NCBI GenBank assembly: GCA_016717345.1
Contig: JADKFR010000009.1
Coordinates: forward strand, 62,001-126,000
From: Propionibacteriaceae bacterium
GTDB taxonomy: Bacteria; Actinomycetota; Actinomycetes; Propionibacteriales; Propionibacteriaceae
DNA: 64,000 nucleotides
Direction of reading: 5' to 3'
Under the pieces are notes generated by a model, which worked only from the letters and a program-made list of their open reading frames with translations, was not told where the DNA came from and did not search any database. The number at the start of each line of letters is the position of its first letter. Position 1 is the first letter of the stretch. This document shows, piece by piece, positions 53,872 to 62,330 of this stretch. A program made the translations under genes and the position numbers.

Positions 53872-53881
53872 AGTCCTCCTC

Positions 53882-54610
53882 GTGAAACTCGTCAAGAGCA
53901 AGCCCACCCGAGCCGAGCGCGCCCGGCATACGCGGCGGCGGATGCTCGACACCGCACGCGAGTTGTTCATCACCGATGGGTACGCCGCCACCACGATGGA
54001 ACGCATCGCCGACCGAGCGGGGGTCGCTGTCCAAACCCTCTACTACACCTTTCGAACCAAGGGACAATTGCTTTGCGAGGCCGTCGAGGAGGCGGCCGCG
54101 CAGGATGCGGAGATCGCCCCAGCGGGAGAGCGCGCCTGGCTGCAGGAAGTGTTGATGGCCACGACCGGTCAGCGGGTGCTGGCGCTGGCGGTGGACTACG
54201 GCGCCGACATCTTCGCGCGGGCGGCCCCGCTGTGGCCAGCCATGATGGCGGCCTCCGCAGACCCATACGTCGAGAGCTATTGGCGGAACGTGGCCGCCAG
54301 CAGGCGCGCCGGCCAAGGACGCATGGTCGCCCGACTCGCCGAACTTGACGAACTACCACACAACCTCCAGCCTGACCGGGCCACTGACCTCGTCGTCGTG
54401 CTATTCGGCCATGAAGTGTTCGGCAACTTGGTCACTGGGGCCGGCTGGAGCCTCCCCGAGTACAAAGCCTGGCTATACACCACACTCGTCCAACAACTGC
54501 TGCGACAACCGGCGCTCAGCCCCGAGGCCTTCTCGGACCGTGCCTTCAGCCCCGTGATCCTGGCGTACTCCGCACAGGACGCCGACGAGCACGAACACAC
54601 TATTGGCTGA
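53882..54610 (+). CDS. TetR-family regulator
   Basis: A 242-residue repressor with HTH TMERIADRAGVAVQTLYYTF near residue 40 and a helical ligand domain. GTG start with the operator and -10 box immediately before it. It probably represses itself and the divergent SRPBCC/membrane pair. The ligand is unknown. A 169-bp stretch with the CsoR-like box follows. Confidence 0.85.
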   Translation: MKLVKSKPTRAERARHTRRRMLDTARELFITDGYAATTMERIADRAGVAVQTLYYTFRTKGQLLCEAVEEAAAQDAEIAPAGERAWLQEVLMATTGQRVLALAVDYGADIFARAAPLWPAMMAASADPYVESYWRNVAASRRAGQGRMVARLAELDELPHNLQPDRATDLVVVLFGHEVFGNLVTGAGWSLPEYKAWLYTTLVQQLLRQPALSPEAFSDRAFSPVILAYSAQDADEHEHTIG

Positions 54611-54748
54611 CTGGTCGATGAATCCGACCGGCTCTGCCGCCGGACTCGCACGGGTGCGACCGGCCGGTTTCTGTGAAGTTTCGCTGAAGTTCTTTCCGAA
54701 TCGGCGCCAACGGGGAATGGGGTGCGGAGAACGCGACGTTCCTCTGAC

Positions 54749-54765
54749 ATACCCGTAGGGGGTAT
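54749..54765 (+). promoter_or_regulatory. CsoR-like copper operator
   Basis: ATACCCGTAGGGGGTAT is a near-perfect dyad of the CsoR type (TACCC...GGGTA with G-tracts). It lies 15 bases before the ATG of a copper-type ATPase. A csoR gene itself is not in the window. Confidence 0.7.
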
Positions 54766-54779
54766 CCGAAGGAGAGACC

Positions 54780-56933
54780 ATGACTGACCACCACACCGGT
54801 TCGCGGAGTCTGGGAGTCGGTTCCGGAACCCGCAGCGACCTCCCCAGCCACACCGACCCCGCTGTCGGGCCGGCTCACGAGATCGCTGCCGGCGTCTTCT
54901 CGCCGACCAACCAACACACTGACCACGCCTCGATGGAGCACCGCTCCCCCGCCGGGCATGGCGGCCACGGCGATCACGTGGCCCGGTTCCGTCGCCTGTT
55001 CTGGGTGATGCTGCTGCTCGCGGTGCCCGTGGTCGCCCTGTCGCCGATGTTCGCGATGCTGCTGGGCTACGAGGTGCCCGCTGACGGACCGCTGACCTGG
55101 GTTCCGCCCGTGCTGGGGACGGTGCTGTACGCGTGGGGCGGCTCGCCGTTCCTGGCCGGTGCGGTGGGAGAGCTGCGCTCGCGCCGGCCCGGAATGATGC
55201 TGCTGATCGGGCTGGCGATCACGGTCGCCTTCCTCGCGAGCTGGGGCGCCACCCTCGGGTTGTTGAGCCATGCACTGGCGTTCTGGTGGGAGCTCGCACT
55301 GTTGATCGTGATCATGCTGCTGGGGCACTGGCTGGAGATGCGCTCGCTGGCGCGCACCACCAGCGCGCTCGACTCGCTGGCCGCGCTGCTGCCTGAGGTC
55401 GCCGAGGTCGTCCGCGGCGAGCAGCTGGAGAAGGTGCCGCCGACGGCGCTCGTCACCGGTGACGTCGTGCTTGTCCGTCCGGGCGGCAGCATCCCGGCCG
55501 ACGGACGGATCCTCGAGGGTGCGGCCGAGCTGGACGAGTCCATGGTCACCGGGGAGTCCCGGACGGTCCGCCGCGGCGTCGGCGACCTGGTGACGGCAGG
55601 CACGGTGAGCACCGACTCGGGGCTACGGATCGAGGTGACCGCGACCGGGGAGGACACGGCACTGGCCGGGATCCGCCGGCTGGTCGAGCAAGCCCAGAAC
55701 TCCACGTCCCGGGCGCAGCGACTCGCCGACCGGGCCGCGGCCTGGCTGTTCTGGTTCGCCCTCGGTGCGGCAGCCCTTACCGGCATCACCTGGACGGTGC
55801 TGGGCCAGCCGGAACAGGCGGTGGTCCGGGTGATCACTGTGCTGGTGATCGCCTGCCCGCACGCCCTCGGCCTGGCGATCCCGTTGGTCGTGGCGATCTC
55901 AACCGAACGGTCGGCCCGGGCTGGGGTTCTCGTGAAGGACCGGCTCGCGCTGGAACGGATGCGCACCGTTACCACCGTGATGTTCGACAAGACGGGGACC
56001 CTCACCAAAGGCCAGCCAGCACTGACCAGCGTGGAGACCAGCGGCGGACTGTCGCAGGCGGACGTCCTCGCCCTGGCCGCCGCCGCGGAAGCCGACAGCG
56101 AGCATCCGCTGGCTCGGGCGATCGTCCGCGCCGCCCACGACCGCGAGCTCCGCGTCCCGGACTCGAACGGGTTCACGTCCCAGCCGGCCCTAGGGGTCAC
56201 GGCGCAGGTGGACGGCGCGACCGTCCGGGTCGGAGGCCCACGGCTGCTGACCGAGACCGGTGCGCCCGACCCGTTCACCGGGTCGGCGGCGGACGACACC
56301 GGGCTGACCAGACTTTACGTGATGCGCGACGAGCAGGTCGTCGGGGCGTTGGGCCTCGCGGACGAGGTCCGTCCCGAGTCCGCCCACGCGGTCGCCGCAC
56401 TGCACCGGCTCGGCGTCCGGGTCGCGATGATCACCGGGGACGCCCGCGCGGTGGCCGACCGGGTCGCCGCCCAACTCGGCATCGACACCGTCCTGGCCGA
56501 GGTCCGGCCGGAGGAGAAGGCCGCGAAGGTCGCCGAACTCCAGGCCGCCGGCGAGCGGGTCGCGATGGTCGGCGACGGCGTCAACGACGCCCCCGCCCTG
56601 GCCCGGGCCGACGTCGGACTGGCGATCGGCGCCGGCACCGACGTGGCGATCGCCTCGGCCGGGGTGATCCTGGCCGGGGACGACCCGCGCACCGTGGTGT
56701 CGGTGATCACGCTGTCGAAGGCCAGCTACCGCAAGATGGTGCAGAACCTGTGGTGGGCGGCCGGCTACAACCTGGTTGCCGTGCCGCTGGCCGCGGGCGT
56801 CCTCGCCCCGCTCGGGATCAGCCTGCCGATGGAGGTGGGCGCGATCCTGATGTCGCTGTCCACGGTGGTGGTGGCGCTCAACGCTCAGTGGCTGCGCCGC
56901 CTCGACCTGCGGCCTGACCGGTTGGAGGTCTAG
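54780..56933 (+). CDS. copB: Copper-translocating P-type ATPase, CopB class
   Basis: A 717-residue P1B ATPase. A histidine-rich N-terminus (HTDHASMEHRSPAGHGGHGDH region, ~45-66) replaces the usual CXXC domains. CPH at 359-361 in the transport helix marks the CopB (P1B-3) class; TGES near 257, phosphorylation site DKTGTLTKG at 403 and GDGVNDAPA near 597 are intact. It should export copper, Cu+ or Cu2+, from the cell. GGAG is eight bases before the ATG, and the CsoR-like box just before that gives copper control. A multicopper oxidase remnant lies right after it on the other strand. Confidence 0.92.
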   Translation: MTDHHTGSRSLGVGSGTRSDLPSHTDPAVGPAHEIAAGVFSPTNQHTDHASMEHRSPAGHGGHGDHVARFRRLFWVMLLLAVPVVALSPMFAMLLGYEVPADGPLTWVPPVLGTVLYAWGGSPFLAGAVGELRSRRPGMMLLIGLAITVAFLASWGATLGLLSHALAFWWELALLIVIMLLGHWLEMRSLARTTSALDSLAALLPEVAEVVRGEQLEKVPPTALVTGDVVLVRPGGSIPADGRILEGAAELDESMVTGESRTVRRGVGDLVTAGTVSTDSGLRIEVTATGEDTALAGIRRLVEQAQNSTSRAQRLADRAAAWLFWFALGAAALTGITWTVLGQPEQAVVRVITVLVIACPHALGLAIPLVVAISTERSARAGVLVKDRLALERMRTVTTVMFDKTGTLTKGQPALTSVETSGGLSQADVLALAAAAEADSEHPLARAIVRAAHDRELRVPDSNGFTSQPALGVTAQVDGATVRVGGPRLLTETGAPDPFTGSAADDTGLTRLYVMRDEQVVGALGLADEVRPESAHAVAALHRLGVRVAMITGDARAVADRVAAQLGIDTVLAEVRPEEKAAKVAELQAAGERVAMVGDGVNDAPALARADVGLAIGAGTDVAIASAGVILAGDDPRTVVSVITLSKASYRKMVQNLWWAAGYNLVAVPLAAGVLAPLGISLPMEVGAILMSLSTVVVALNAQWLRRLDLRPDRLEV

Positions 56934-56940
56934 GAGCCTG

Positions 56941-57044
56941 CTAGTACTGCAGGGTCGTCATCATGCCGACCTCTGCGTGGTAGATGTTGTGGCAGTGGTA
57001 GGTCCACCGTCCGGGGTTGCCGGCTTCGGGGAAACCCAGACTCC
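56941..57044 (-). pseudogene. C-terminal remnant of a multicopper oxidase
   Basis: On the minus strand the last ~30 codons read [20 protein letters not shown] and end in MTTLQY and TAG. HCHxxxHxxxxM is the type 1/type 3 copper ligand signature at the end of multicopper oxidases. The frame has no similarity beyond about 57044, so the rest of the gene (over 400 codons) is gone. It converges on copB, which suggests a former copper-detoxification pair. Confidence 0.75.
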
Positions 57045-57132
57045 GACCCTCGCCGGCCCGGCGCCCCACGGAGCCACCGGGTGGCACACCATCGGTGTTC
57101 GCGTCGGCTGAGGGGCCAGCAGGGAACTCGGC

Positions 57133-57138
57133 TAGCCT
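57133..57138 (+). promoter_or_regulatory. -10 element of a leaderless promoter (MFS)
   Basis: TAGCCT ends seven bases before ATG 57146. There is no ribosome-binding site in front of that ATG. Confidence 0.5.
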
Positions 57139-57145
57139 TGGCCGG

Positions 57146-58381
57146 ATGACCCCGGCGCGCCGAGTCGAGCGGCTCTATCTGCTGCTGACTTTGCTGACCA
57201 CCCTGGCGGCATCGTTCATCTGGGGTGTGAACACGCTCTTCCTGCTCGACGCCGGCCTGAGCAACACCGAGGCCTTTCTGGCGAACGCGTTCTTCACCTT
57301 GGGCATGGTCGTCTTCGAGGTGCCCACGGGAGTGGTGGCCGACACCCGCGGCCGCCGGTTCTCCTTCCTGCTGGGAACCGGCACGCTGCTGGCATCGACG
57401 CTGCTCTACCTGTGGATGTGGTCCATGAGGGCGCCGATGTGGGGTTGGGCGCTCTCGTCTGTGCTGATCGGCCTCGGCTTCACCTTCTTCTCCGGAGCCA
57501 CCGAAGCGTGGCTGGTGGACGCCCTCGCTGCCACCGGTTACGAGGGCAGCCTGGAGGCGGTGTTCGCCCGCGCCCAGGTGGTTGGGGGCGCCGCCATGCT
57601 CAGCGGTTCCGTGCTCGGCGGGGTGATCGCCCAATTCACCAACCTGGGTGTCCCCTACCTGGCTCGGGCGGGCCTGCTCGGGCTGACCATGGTCGTGGGG
57701 TGGTGGTTCATGCACGACCTCGGCTTCACCCGGCAGACCCATGCGAGCCCGGTTGCGGCGGTTCGCAGCGTGCTGGCGGGTGCGATCGAAGGTGGGCTGC
57801 GCAATCGTCCGGTGCGCTGGCTGATGCTCGCGGCGCCGTTCACCGCCGGCACCGGGTTCTATGTCTTCTACGCTCTGCAACCGCATCTGCTGCAGCTCTA
57901 CGGCGACCCGAACGCGTACGGCATCGCCGGGCTGGCGGCAGCGCTGTCGGCCGGCTCGCAGATCGTCGGTGGGCTGCTGGCGCCGCGACTGCGCCGGTGG
58001 TTCCGGCTGCGCACGGACGCGCTCGTCGTCGGCGGTCTGCTCGGCGTCTCCTGCCTGGTGTTGCTCGGCCTGGCCGGCAACTTCGCCGTTGCGCTGGTGC
58101 TGGTGGCGGTCTGGTCGATGGTCGGTGCAGCCGTGGCACCACTGCGCCAGTCGTTCGTCAACGGGGCGATCCCGTCGGCTCAGCGCGCGACTGTCCTTTC
58201 CTTCGATTCGCTGATGGGTTCGGCCGGCGGCGTGGTGATCCAGCCGGGTCTGGGCCGGGTCGCGGACGCTGCGGGTTACCCGGCCTCGTTCCTGGTCGGC
58301 GCAGCCGTCCAATCGTTGGCGCTGCCGTTCGTCCTGCTTGCTCGGCGCGAGCGCGCGGCGTCCGACCCGATCGGGAGCTGA
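57146..58381 (+). CDS. MFS transporter
   Basis: A 411-residue major facilitator with twelve predicted helices and the A-motif-like [16 protein letters not shown] after helix two. The start [20 protein letters not shown] is typical for this small group of exporters. Substrate unknown. It overlaps none of its neighbours; the region between it and copB holds the oxidase remnant. Confidence 0.85.
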   Translation: MTPARRVERLYLLLTLLTTLAASFIWGVNTLFLLDAGLSNTEAFLANAFFTLGMVVFEVPTGVVADTRGRRFSFLLGTGTLLASTLLYLWMWSMRAPMWGWALSSVLIGLGFTFFSGATEAWLVDALAATGYEGSLEAVFARAQVVGGAAMLSGSVLGGVIAQFTNLGVPYLARAGLLGLTMVVGWWFMHDLGFTRQTHASPVAAVRSVLAGAIEGGLRNRPVRWLMLAAPFTAGTGFYVFYALQPHLLQLYGDPNAYGIAGLAAALSAGSQIVGGLLAPRLRRWFRLRTDALVVGGLLGVSCLVLLGLAGNFAVALVLVAVWSMVGAAVAPLRQSFVNGAIPSAQRATVLSFDSLMGSAGGVVIQPGLGRVADAAGYPASFLVGAAVQSLALPFVLLARRERAASDPIGS

Positions 58382-58462
58382 CCGAGCCGTTGGTCGGCTT
58401 CGTGAGCGGCTCGGCCGCCTCAACCGGGCCGCCGCGCCTCTTGCGCATCCGCACTAACTGCG

Positions 58463-58468
58463 TATTCT
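58463..58468 (+). promoter_or_regulatory. -10 element of a leaderless promoter (58476 gene)
   Basis: TATTCT ends seven bases before GTG 58476, and TTGCGC at 58441-58446 stands 16 bases before it as a possible -35. The following VWA gene could be co-transcribed. Confidence 0.55.
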
Positions 58469-58475
58469 TGGATTC

Positions 58476-58871
58476 GTGGGAACAGGACGAGACCAACTGG
58501 ACCGGCTGATCAGCGACGCGGCCGCCGCGCTCAGCCACGCCGAGCGCTCTCTGACGGCCAAGGACGCGCTACCGCTGCTGAGCAGGGCGCAGGAGCAGCT
58601 GACCCGGGCGATCGACGAGGCGATGACAGCTGCCGTCCTCGAGGAAGGGACGTCGCTCCGCCAAGTCGGTCAGTTGGCCAACCTCTCCGAGAACGCCGTG
58701 GGGCCCCGGCTGGCCCGCACCGCTCGGCTGATGCCCTACGCCACCCCCGAGGGGCGGGTGACGAGGACGTCGGTCGAGCGGGCTCGCTACGACGCCGAAA
58801 CCGGGCGCCCCGCCCCGACCCCCGCCCAACCGATCGAACCACTCCGGTTCCGGCGTCGCCGCGACACCTGA
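58476..58871 (+). CDS. Hypothetical protein with HTH-like segment
   Basis: A 131-residue protein. The first half is helical (ISDAAAALSHAERSLTAKDA); LEEGTSLRQVGQLANLSENA resembles a sigma-like or AsnC-like helix-turn-helix; the end is proline- and arginine-rich. I do not recognise the family. It stands 24 bp before the VWA gene and may be its regulator. Confidence 0.6.
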   Translation: MGTGRDQLDRLISDAAAALSHAERSLTAKDALPLLSRAQEQLTRAIDEAMTAAVLEEGTSLRQVGQLANLSENAVGPRLARTARLMPYATPEGRVTRTSVERARYDAETGRPAPTPAQPIEPLRFRRRRDT

Positions 58872-58895
58872 CCACCTTCCAAAAGGAGAAGCACG

Positions 58896-59582
58896 ATGAC
58901 CAACCACAGCCTCACCCACCTGTACTTCCTGCTGGACCGTTCCGGCTCGATGCAGTCCATCCGCGACGACACCGTCGGCGGCTTCAACGCCTTCATCGCC
59001 GAACAGCGCCAGCACCCCGGCGACTGCCTGGTCACCCTCGCCCAGTTCGACGACCACTACGAGGTCGTCTACACCGACCGGCCCATCGCCAACGTGCCCG
59101 ACCTCGACCTACAGCCGCGGGGCACCACCGCCCTGCTTGACGCCATCGGCCGCCTCGTCACGGACGCCGGCGCCACGCTCGCCTCCCTCCCCGAAGAGAA
59201 GCGCCCAGGCACCGTCATCGTCGGCATCATGACCGACGGCTACGAGAACGCCTCCAAGGAGTGGACCCACCCCGCCGTCAAGGCACTCATCCAGCAGCAG
59301 ACCAAGACCTACAGCTGGGAGTTCCTCTACCTGGGGGCCGACCAGGACGCGATCGAGGTGGGCACCAGCCTCGGCGTCCAGCCCAACCGGTCGATGACCT
59401 ACTCCCGGGATGCCTCCGGGCCCGCGATGGCGGCCACCTCGGCCATGGTCGGACGCCTCCGCGCTGCCCGGGCGGCAGGCGCGCCCGCCGCGGACATCGG
59501 CTACACCGCCGAGGAACGCGACGCCTCCGTCGGGGAGCACCCGCACCACCCGACGACCAATAGGCCACGTCGGAGCCGCTGA
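58896..59582 (+). CDS. Stand-alone VWA-domain protein
   Basis: A 228-residue von Willebrand A domain protein with a full MIDAS: LYFLLDRSGSMQSI near residue 10, QPRGTTALLDAIGRL near 70 and GIMTDGYENAS near 110. Cytoplasmic, no signal. Such proteins bind Mg2+-dependent partners in metal insertion, tellurite or stress systems. AAAAGGAG is six bases before the ATG. Tail rich in histidine and arginine. Confidence 0.82.
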   Translation: MTNHSLTHLYFLLDRSGSMQSIRDDTVGGFNAFIAEQRQHPGDCLVTLAQFDDHYEVVYTDRPIANVPDLDLQPRGTTALLDAIGRLVTDAGATLASLPEEKRPGTVIVGIMTDGYENASKEWTHPAVKALIQQQTKTYSWEFLYLGADQDAIEVGTSLGVQPNRSMTYSRDASGPAMAATSAMVGRLRAARAAGAPAADIGYTAEERDASVGEHPHHPTTNRPRRSR

Positions 59583-59589
59583 TGTCCCT

Positions 59590-59843
59590 TCAGCAGGCCT
59601 GATGAGCGACCACCTGACCCTCACGCTTGTACTCCGCGACCACCGGGTCGTCGCCTCGTGCCAGCTCGGCCGCCCGGGCGGCCTGCGCGGCGGCGCCCAA
59701 GATGTGGCGCACCTGTGTCGCCTTCGCCAACGGATGGAGGTATGCCGCACCGGCGGCGTCACCGGCCGCGCTGGCCGCGGCCCGGGCGGCTTGGGTTGGC
59801 GCCACGGCATGCCTCGCTGTGCGCGGACAACGCCCACCGGGTG
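59590..59843 (-). pseudogene. Remnant of an Imm5-like immunity protein
   Basis: The minus strand encodes AAASAAGDAAGAAYLHPLAK and TQVRHILGAAAQAARAAELA followed by RGDDPVVAE, which matches the repeated alanine-rich block of Imm5-type putative immunity proteins in actinobacteria. Only this C-terminal block remains; the N-terminal half is missing and the frame is not supported upstream of 59843. It stops 8 bp after the converging VWA gene. A short functional form is less likely. Confidence 0.55.
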
Positions 59844-59972
59844 AGGTCGCGCACTGGGGATCGGGGATCAGGGCCTCACGGTGCACGAACCCAGGCCAGC
59901 ACGGCATCGTCCACAATCGTCCGCTCGAGCCGAGACCCTGCCGGCGGGGTGCGAGGGCCGCTGCCTTCGGGG

Positions 59973-60245
59973 TCAGTGTCTGGCGTTGGCCAGCTGACTC
60001 ACGAGGGTCTCGATGTCGAGCTGCTCTGTGTTGTTGTCGAGGGTGAGGTGCTGGGCACCCAGCCAAGTGAATGGAAACGGCGCCTGCGGTTGACCAGAAC
60101 TCGTCCCAGTGCCTGAGTTTCCAGGCGTCGCGCTCAAGCCGTCGGGCGGCCACACCCTGGCGGATGGTGTCGCCGTCAACGGTGACGTGCCACGACGCTG
60201 GCTCGTGGTCACTCAGCGCGGCACCAAAACGGCGAACCACGAGAA
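59973..60245 (-). pseudogene. C-terminal remnant of a P-loop kinase-like protein
   Basis: RLERDAWKLRHWDEFWSTAG reads in one frame (about 60070-60165) and WLGAQHLTLDNNTEQLDIET with final LVSQLANARH in another (59973-60065). Together they resemble the last ~80 residues of small AAA/nucleoside-kinase-like proteins. The P-loop part is absent. One internal frameshift. Identification is by pattern and tentative. Confidence 0.45.
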
Positions 60246-60360
60246 GAAGTGATCTGGCGGGCAGCCGAAGGCTACCGCCCGGCGCGCTGCAGATCAGGCA
60301 AAGCGCGCCTGCACCTCCAACTCTGATCACAAGCGAGGTGCGGCTTCCAGTTCCATTGAC

Positions 60361-60546
60361 GTTAGGTCGGGTCTTCCGACAGTTGAGGTCGTCGGCACCT
60401 ACGCGACAGTCGAAGAGCTTATTCACGAGGGCGTCGAGGCCGACGTTGTTGTTCTTGACCTTCAGCTGAGGGATTCAGCTCCCTTTCGCGGCAGTGCCGC
60501 CCGCACCTCGCGCGCAACCGCGCTGCTCAACTGCATCATGCGTTGA
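60361..60546 (+). pseudogene. Remnant of a response-regulator receiver domain
   Basis: TVEVVGTYATVEELIHEGVE and ADVVVLDLQLRDSAP match beta2-alpha2-beta3 of NarL/LuxR-type receiver domains, with the phospho-aspartate in VLDLQL. The conserved start (beta1 with the acidic pair) and everything after beta3 are missing, and the frame ends at TGA 60544-60546. Confidence 0.5.
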
Positions 60547-60644
60547 CCTCAACCTGCGCGAGCTCCAACGGCCCGAAACAGACAGGCCCCACGGTGCCCT
60601 CGGACGGCCCAAATCGGGCGATCAGGGACTCAATCTCGGATCGC

Positions 60645-60665
60645 TAGGCATGCACGGGGCATGCA
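60645..60665. repeat. Paired GGCATGCA repeat, left of att core
   Basis: TAGGCATGCA followed after three bases by GGCATGCA; the two octamers begin 11 bp apart, about one helical turn. The identical arrangement recurs at 60863-60883, across the att core. Such paired sites are typical arm-type binding sites for integrase or excisionase. Confidence 0.65.
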
Positions 60666-60712
60666 TTCCGTGAGATTCCAAGCAAACAGCCTCTGACAAG
60701 GCCTTATACACG

Positions 60713-60732
60713 TCGGGCTGACAGGATTTGAA
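60713..60732 (-). other. att core: 3' end of a tRNA gene (proline-type acceptor)
   Basis: On the minus strand TTCAAATCCTGTCAGCCCGA equals a tRNA T-loop (TTCAAAT), 3' T-stem (CCTGT), acceptor 3' strand (CAGCCCG) and discriminator A. The matching 5' T-stem does not precede it, so this is only the displaced 3' end, not a working tRNA. It is the kind of core left by integration of an element with a tyrosine recombinase; the integrase gene begins 190 bp to the right. The intact tRNA should lie at the far end of the element. Confidence 0.75.
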
Positions 60733-60862
60733 TGGGCCGAAGACGAGTCTTGGATCGTTAGCCTGGCTACTGCTTTCTGGCCGTTGACTAGGTAGTATGC
60801 TCCTGAAGCCGGTCGTTTGGCTCGGACGCGAGGGGCCTGAAATCGACCCTTTTTGACCAACT

Positions 60863-60883
60863 TAGGCATGCAACAGGCATGCA
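60863..60883. repeat. Paired GGCATGCA repeat, right of att core
   Basis: Again TAGGCATGCA, three bases, GGCATGCA with 11-bp spacing, here 37 bp before the integrase start codon. It matches the left pair in order, spacing and flanking TA. Confidence 0.65.
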
Positions 60884-60919
60884 AGATCTTGGCTGGCCAG
60901 GCTGACAGGAAGGCACGAT

Positions 60920-62191
60920 GTGAGCCCAATTTCCACCACTGACACCGCTGCCAGTCTACCGCCGACACCCGGCTCCCCCACTCCGTCAGCAAGCGCAAGT
61001 CGGCGCCCGTTCGGGACGGTGCAGCGGCAGCGGTCCGGCCACTACCAGGCGGTCTACAAGGTCAAGGGGAAGCGCTACATCGCGCCGGTCACCTTCTTCA
61101 CCAAGGGAGACGCCAACGCCTGGCTCTCACTGCGGCAGGCCGAGATCCTCGAACACCGCTGGAAGCCCGCTCCCCCGCCCGAACCCGAGAACGTCACCTT
61201 CGCCGACTATTCGAGCCGGTGGCTTGTCGGACGCGAACTCAGCCCGAAGTCCCTGGCCGAGTACCACAAGATGCTCAACGGCAGACTCGCCGTCCTCAAC
61301 ACGTTCACCCTCGACCAGATCACCCCGAGCCTGATCAAGGCCTGGTGGGAAGACCAGGGCGACAAGTACCCCTACGCCCGACGACGCTGCTACGAACTGC
61401 TGCGCGCCATCCTGGCCACGGCGTCACGACCCGACGAGGACACCGACGCACCAGCACTGCTGGCAGCCAACCCGGCCCGGCTGTCGTCCAAGACCCTGAA
61501 CCGGCGGCGCATCTCGATCGATTCCACCAGCCGCGGAGCGCAGCCGCGCACTCGCGTCCAGCCAGCCACCCTGCAGGAACTTGCGGCGATCATGGACGCG
61601 ATGCCGGAACGCTACCGGGCGATGGTGCTGCTGGCGGCCTGGTGCGCCCCGCGGTTCGGCGAGCTGACCGAGCTGCGCCGGCGCGACCTCATCATCACCA
61701 TCGGTGCGGACGGATTGCCCTCCTCGGGCATGTTGCACATCGTTCGGGCCGTCACCTGGCCGGACCCGGACACGGCAATCGTGAAGGAACCCAAAACCGC
61801 CGCGGGCGTGCGTGACGTCGCCATCCCGCCTCACCTGCTGCCGATGCTCCTGGACCACGTTGACAAATGGGCCGCGCCGGGACCGAACGGACTGGTGTTC
61901 CCCTCGGTCGAATCCGGCGGCCACATGAAGCACGGCGCGCTCTACAAGGTCTACCGACGCGGGCGGAAAGTCGCCGGACGCGAAGACCTTCGCTGGCACG
62001 ACCTACGACACACCGGCGCCACCATGGCCGCCCAAGCCGGCGCGACCTTGGCAGAACTCATGAACCGGCTCGGTCACTCCAACGTCAACGCGGCGCTCAT
62101 CTACCAGCACGCCGCCGCCGGACGAGACGCCGAGATCGCAAGGCGGCTGTCGGTGATGGCAGCAGGGGTCGAGGGCGGCAGGACTCTCTAG
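60920..62191 (+). CDS. int: Tyrosine-type site-specific integrase
   Basis: A 423-residue phage/ICE integrase. An AP2-like arm-binding N-terminus (FGTVQRQRSGHYQAVYKVKG) and a SAM-like core-binding domain precede the catalytic domain, with Arg in WCAPRFGELTELRR (~244), Lys in KEPKTAAGVRD, HDLRHTGATMAAQAG (~359), GHSNVNAALIYQH with the nucleophilic Tyr (~394). All catalytic residues are present. GTG start with GGAAGG upstream. The att core and arm-type repeats lie just before it. Confidence 0.92.
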   Translation: MSPISTTDTAASLPPTPGSPTPSASASRRPFGTVQRQRSGHYQAVYKVKGKRYIAPVTFFTKGDANAWLSLRQAEILEHRWKPAPPPEPENVTFADYSSRWLVGRELSPKSLAEYHKMLNGRLAVLNTFTLDQITPSLIKAWWEDQGDKYPYARRRCYELLRAILATASRPDEDTDAPALLAANPARLSSKTLNRRRISIDSTSRGAQPRTRVQPATLQELAAIMDAMPERYRAMVLLAAWCAPRFGELTELRRRDLIITIGADGLPSSGMLHIVRAVTWPDPDTAIVKEPKTAAGVRDVAIPPHLLPMLLDHVDKWAAPGPNGLVFPSVESGGHMKHGALYKVYRRGRKVAGREDLRWHDLRHTGATMAAQAGATLAELMNRLGHSNVNAALIYQHAAAGRDAEIARRLSVMAAGVEGGRTL

Positions 62192-62330
62192 CCTCTAGCA
62201 CCAGTCCGTCTCATCGACTTGGCCCACAACTCCACGTCGCCGTAGATGCGTTCGTGTCGTTCCCGGACGAAGTGGGTGAGCGACCCTCCCGCGATTCATG
62301 TTGTCCCTCACCCGCCCGTCAATGGGGGTG

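Noticed and set aside
60700..60790. Complete tRNA gene on the minus strand
   Set aside because: Only the T-loop, 3' T-stem and acceptor 3' strand match; no anticodon or D-arm lies upstream, so it is an att fragment.
60640..60890. CRISPR array suggested by repeated GGCATGCA
   Set aside because: Repeats are only eight bases, in two pairs with 3-bp gaps and no spacers of equal size; they fit integrase or excisionase sites.
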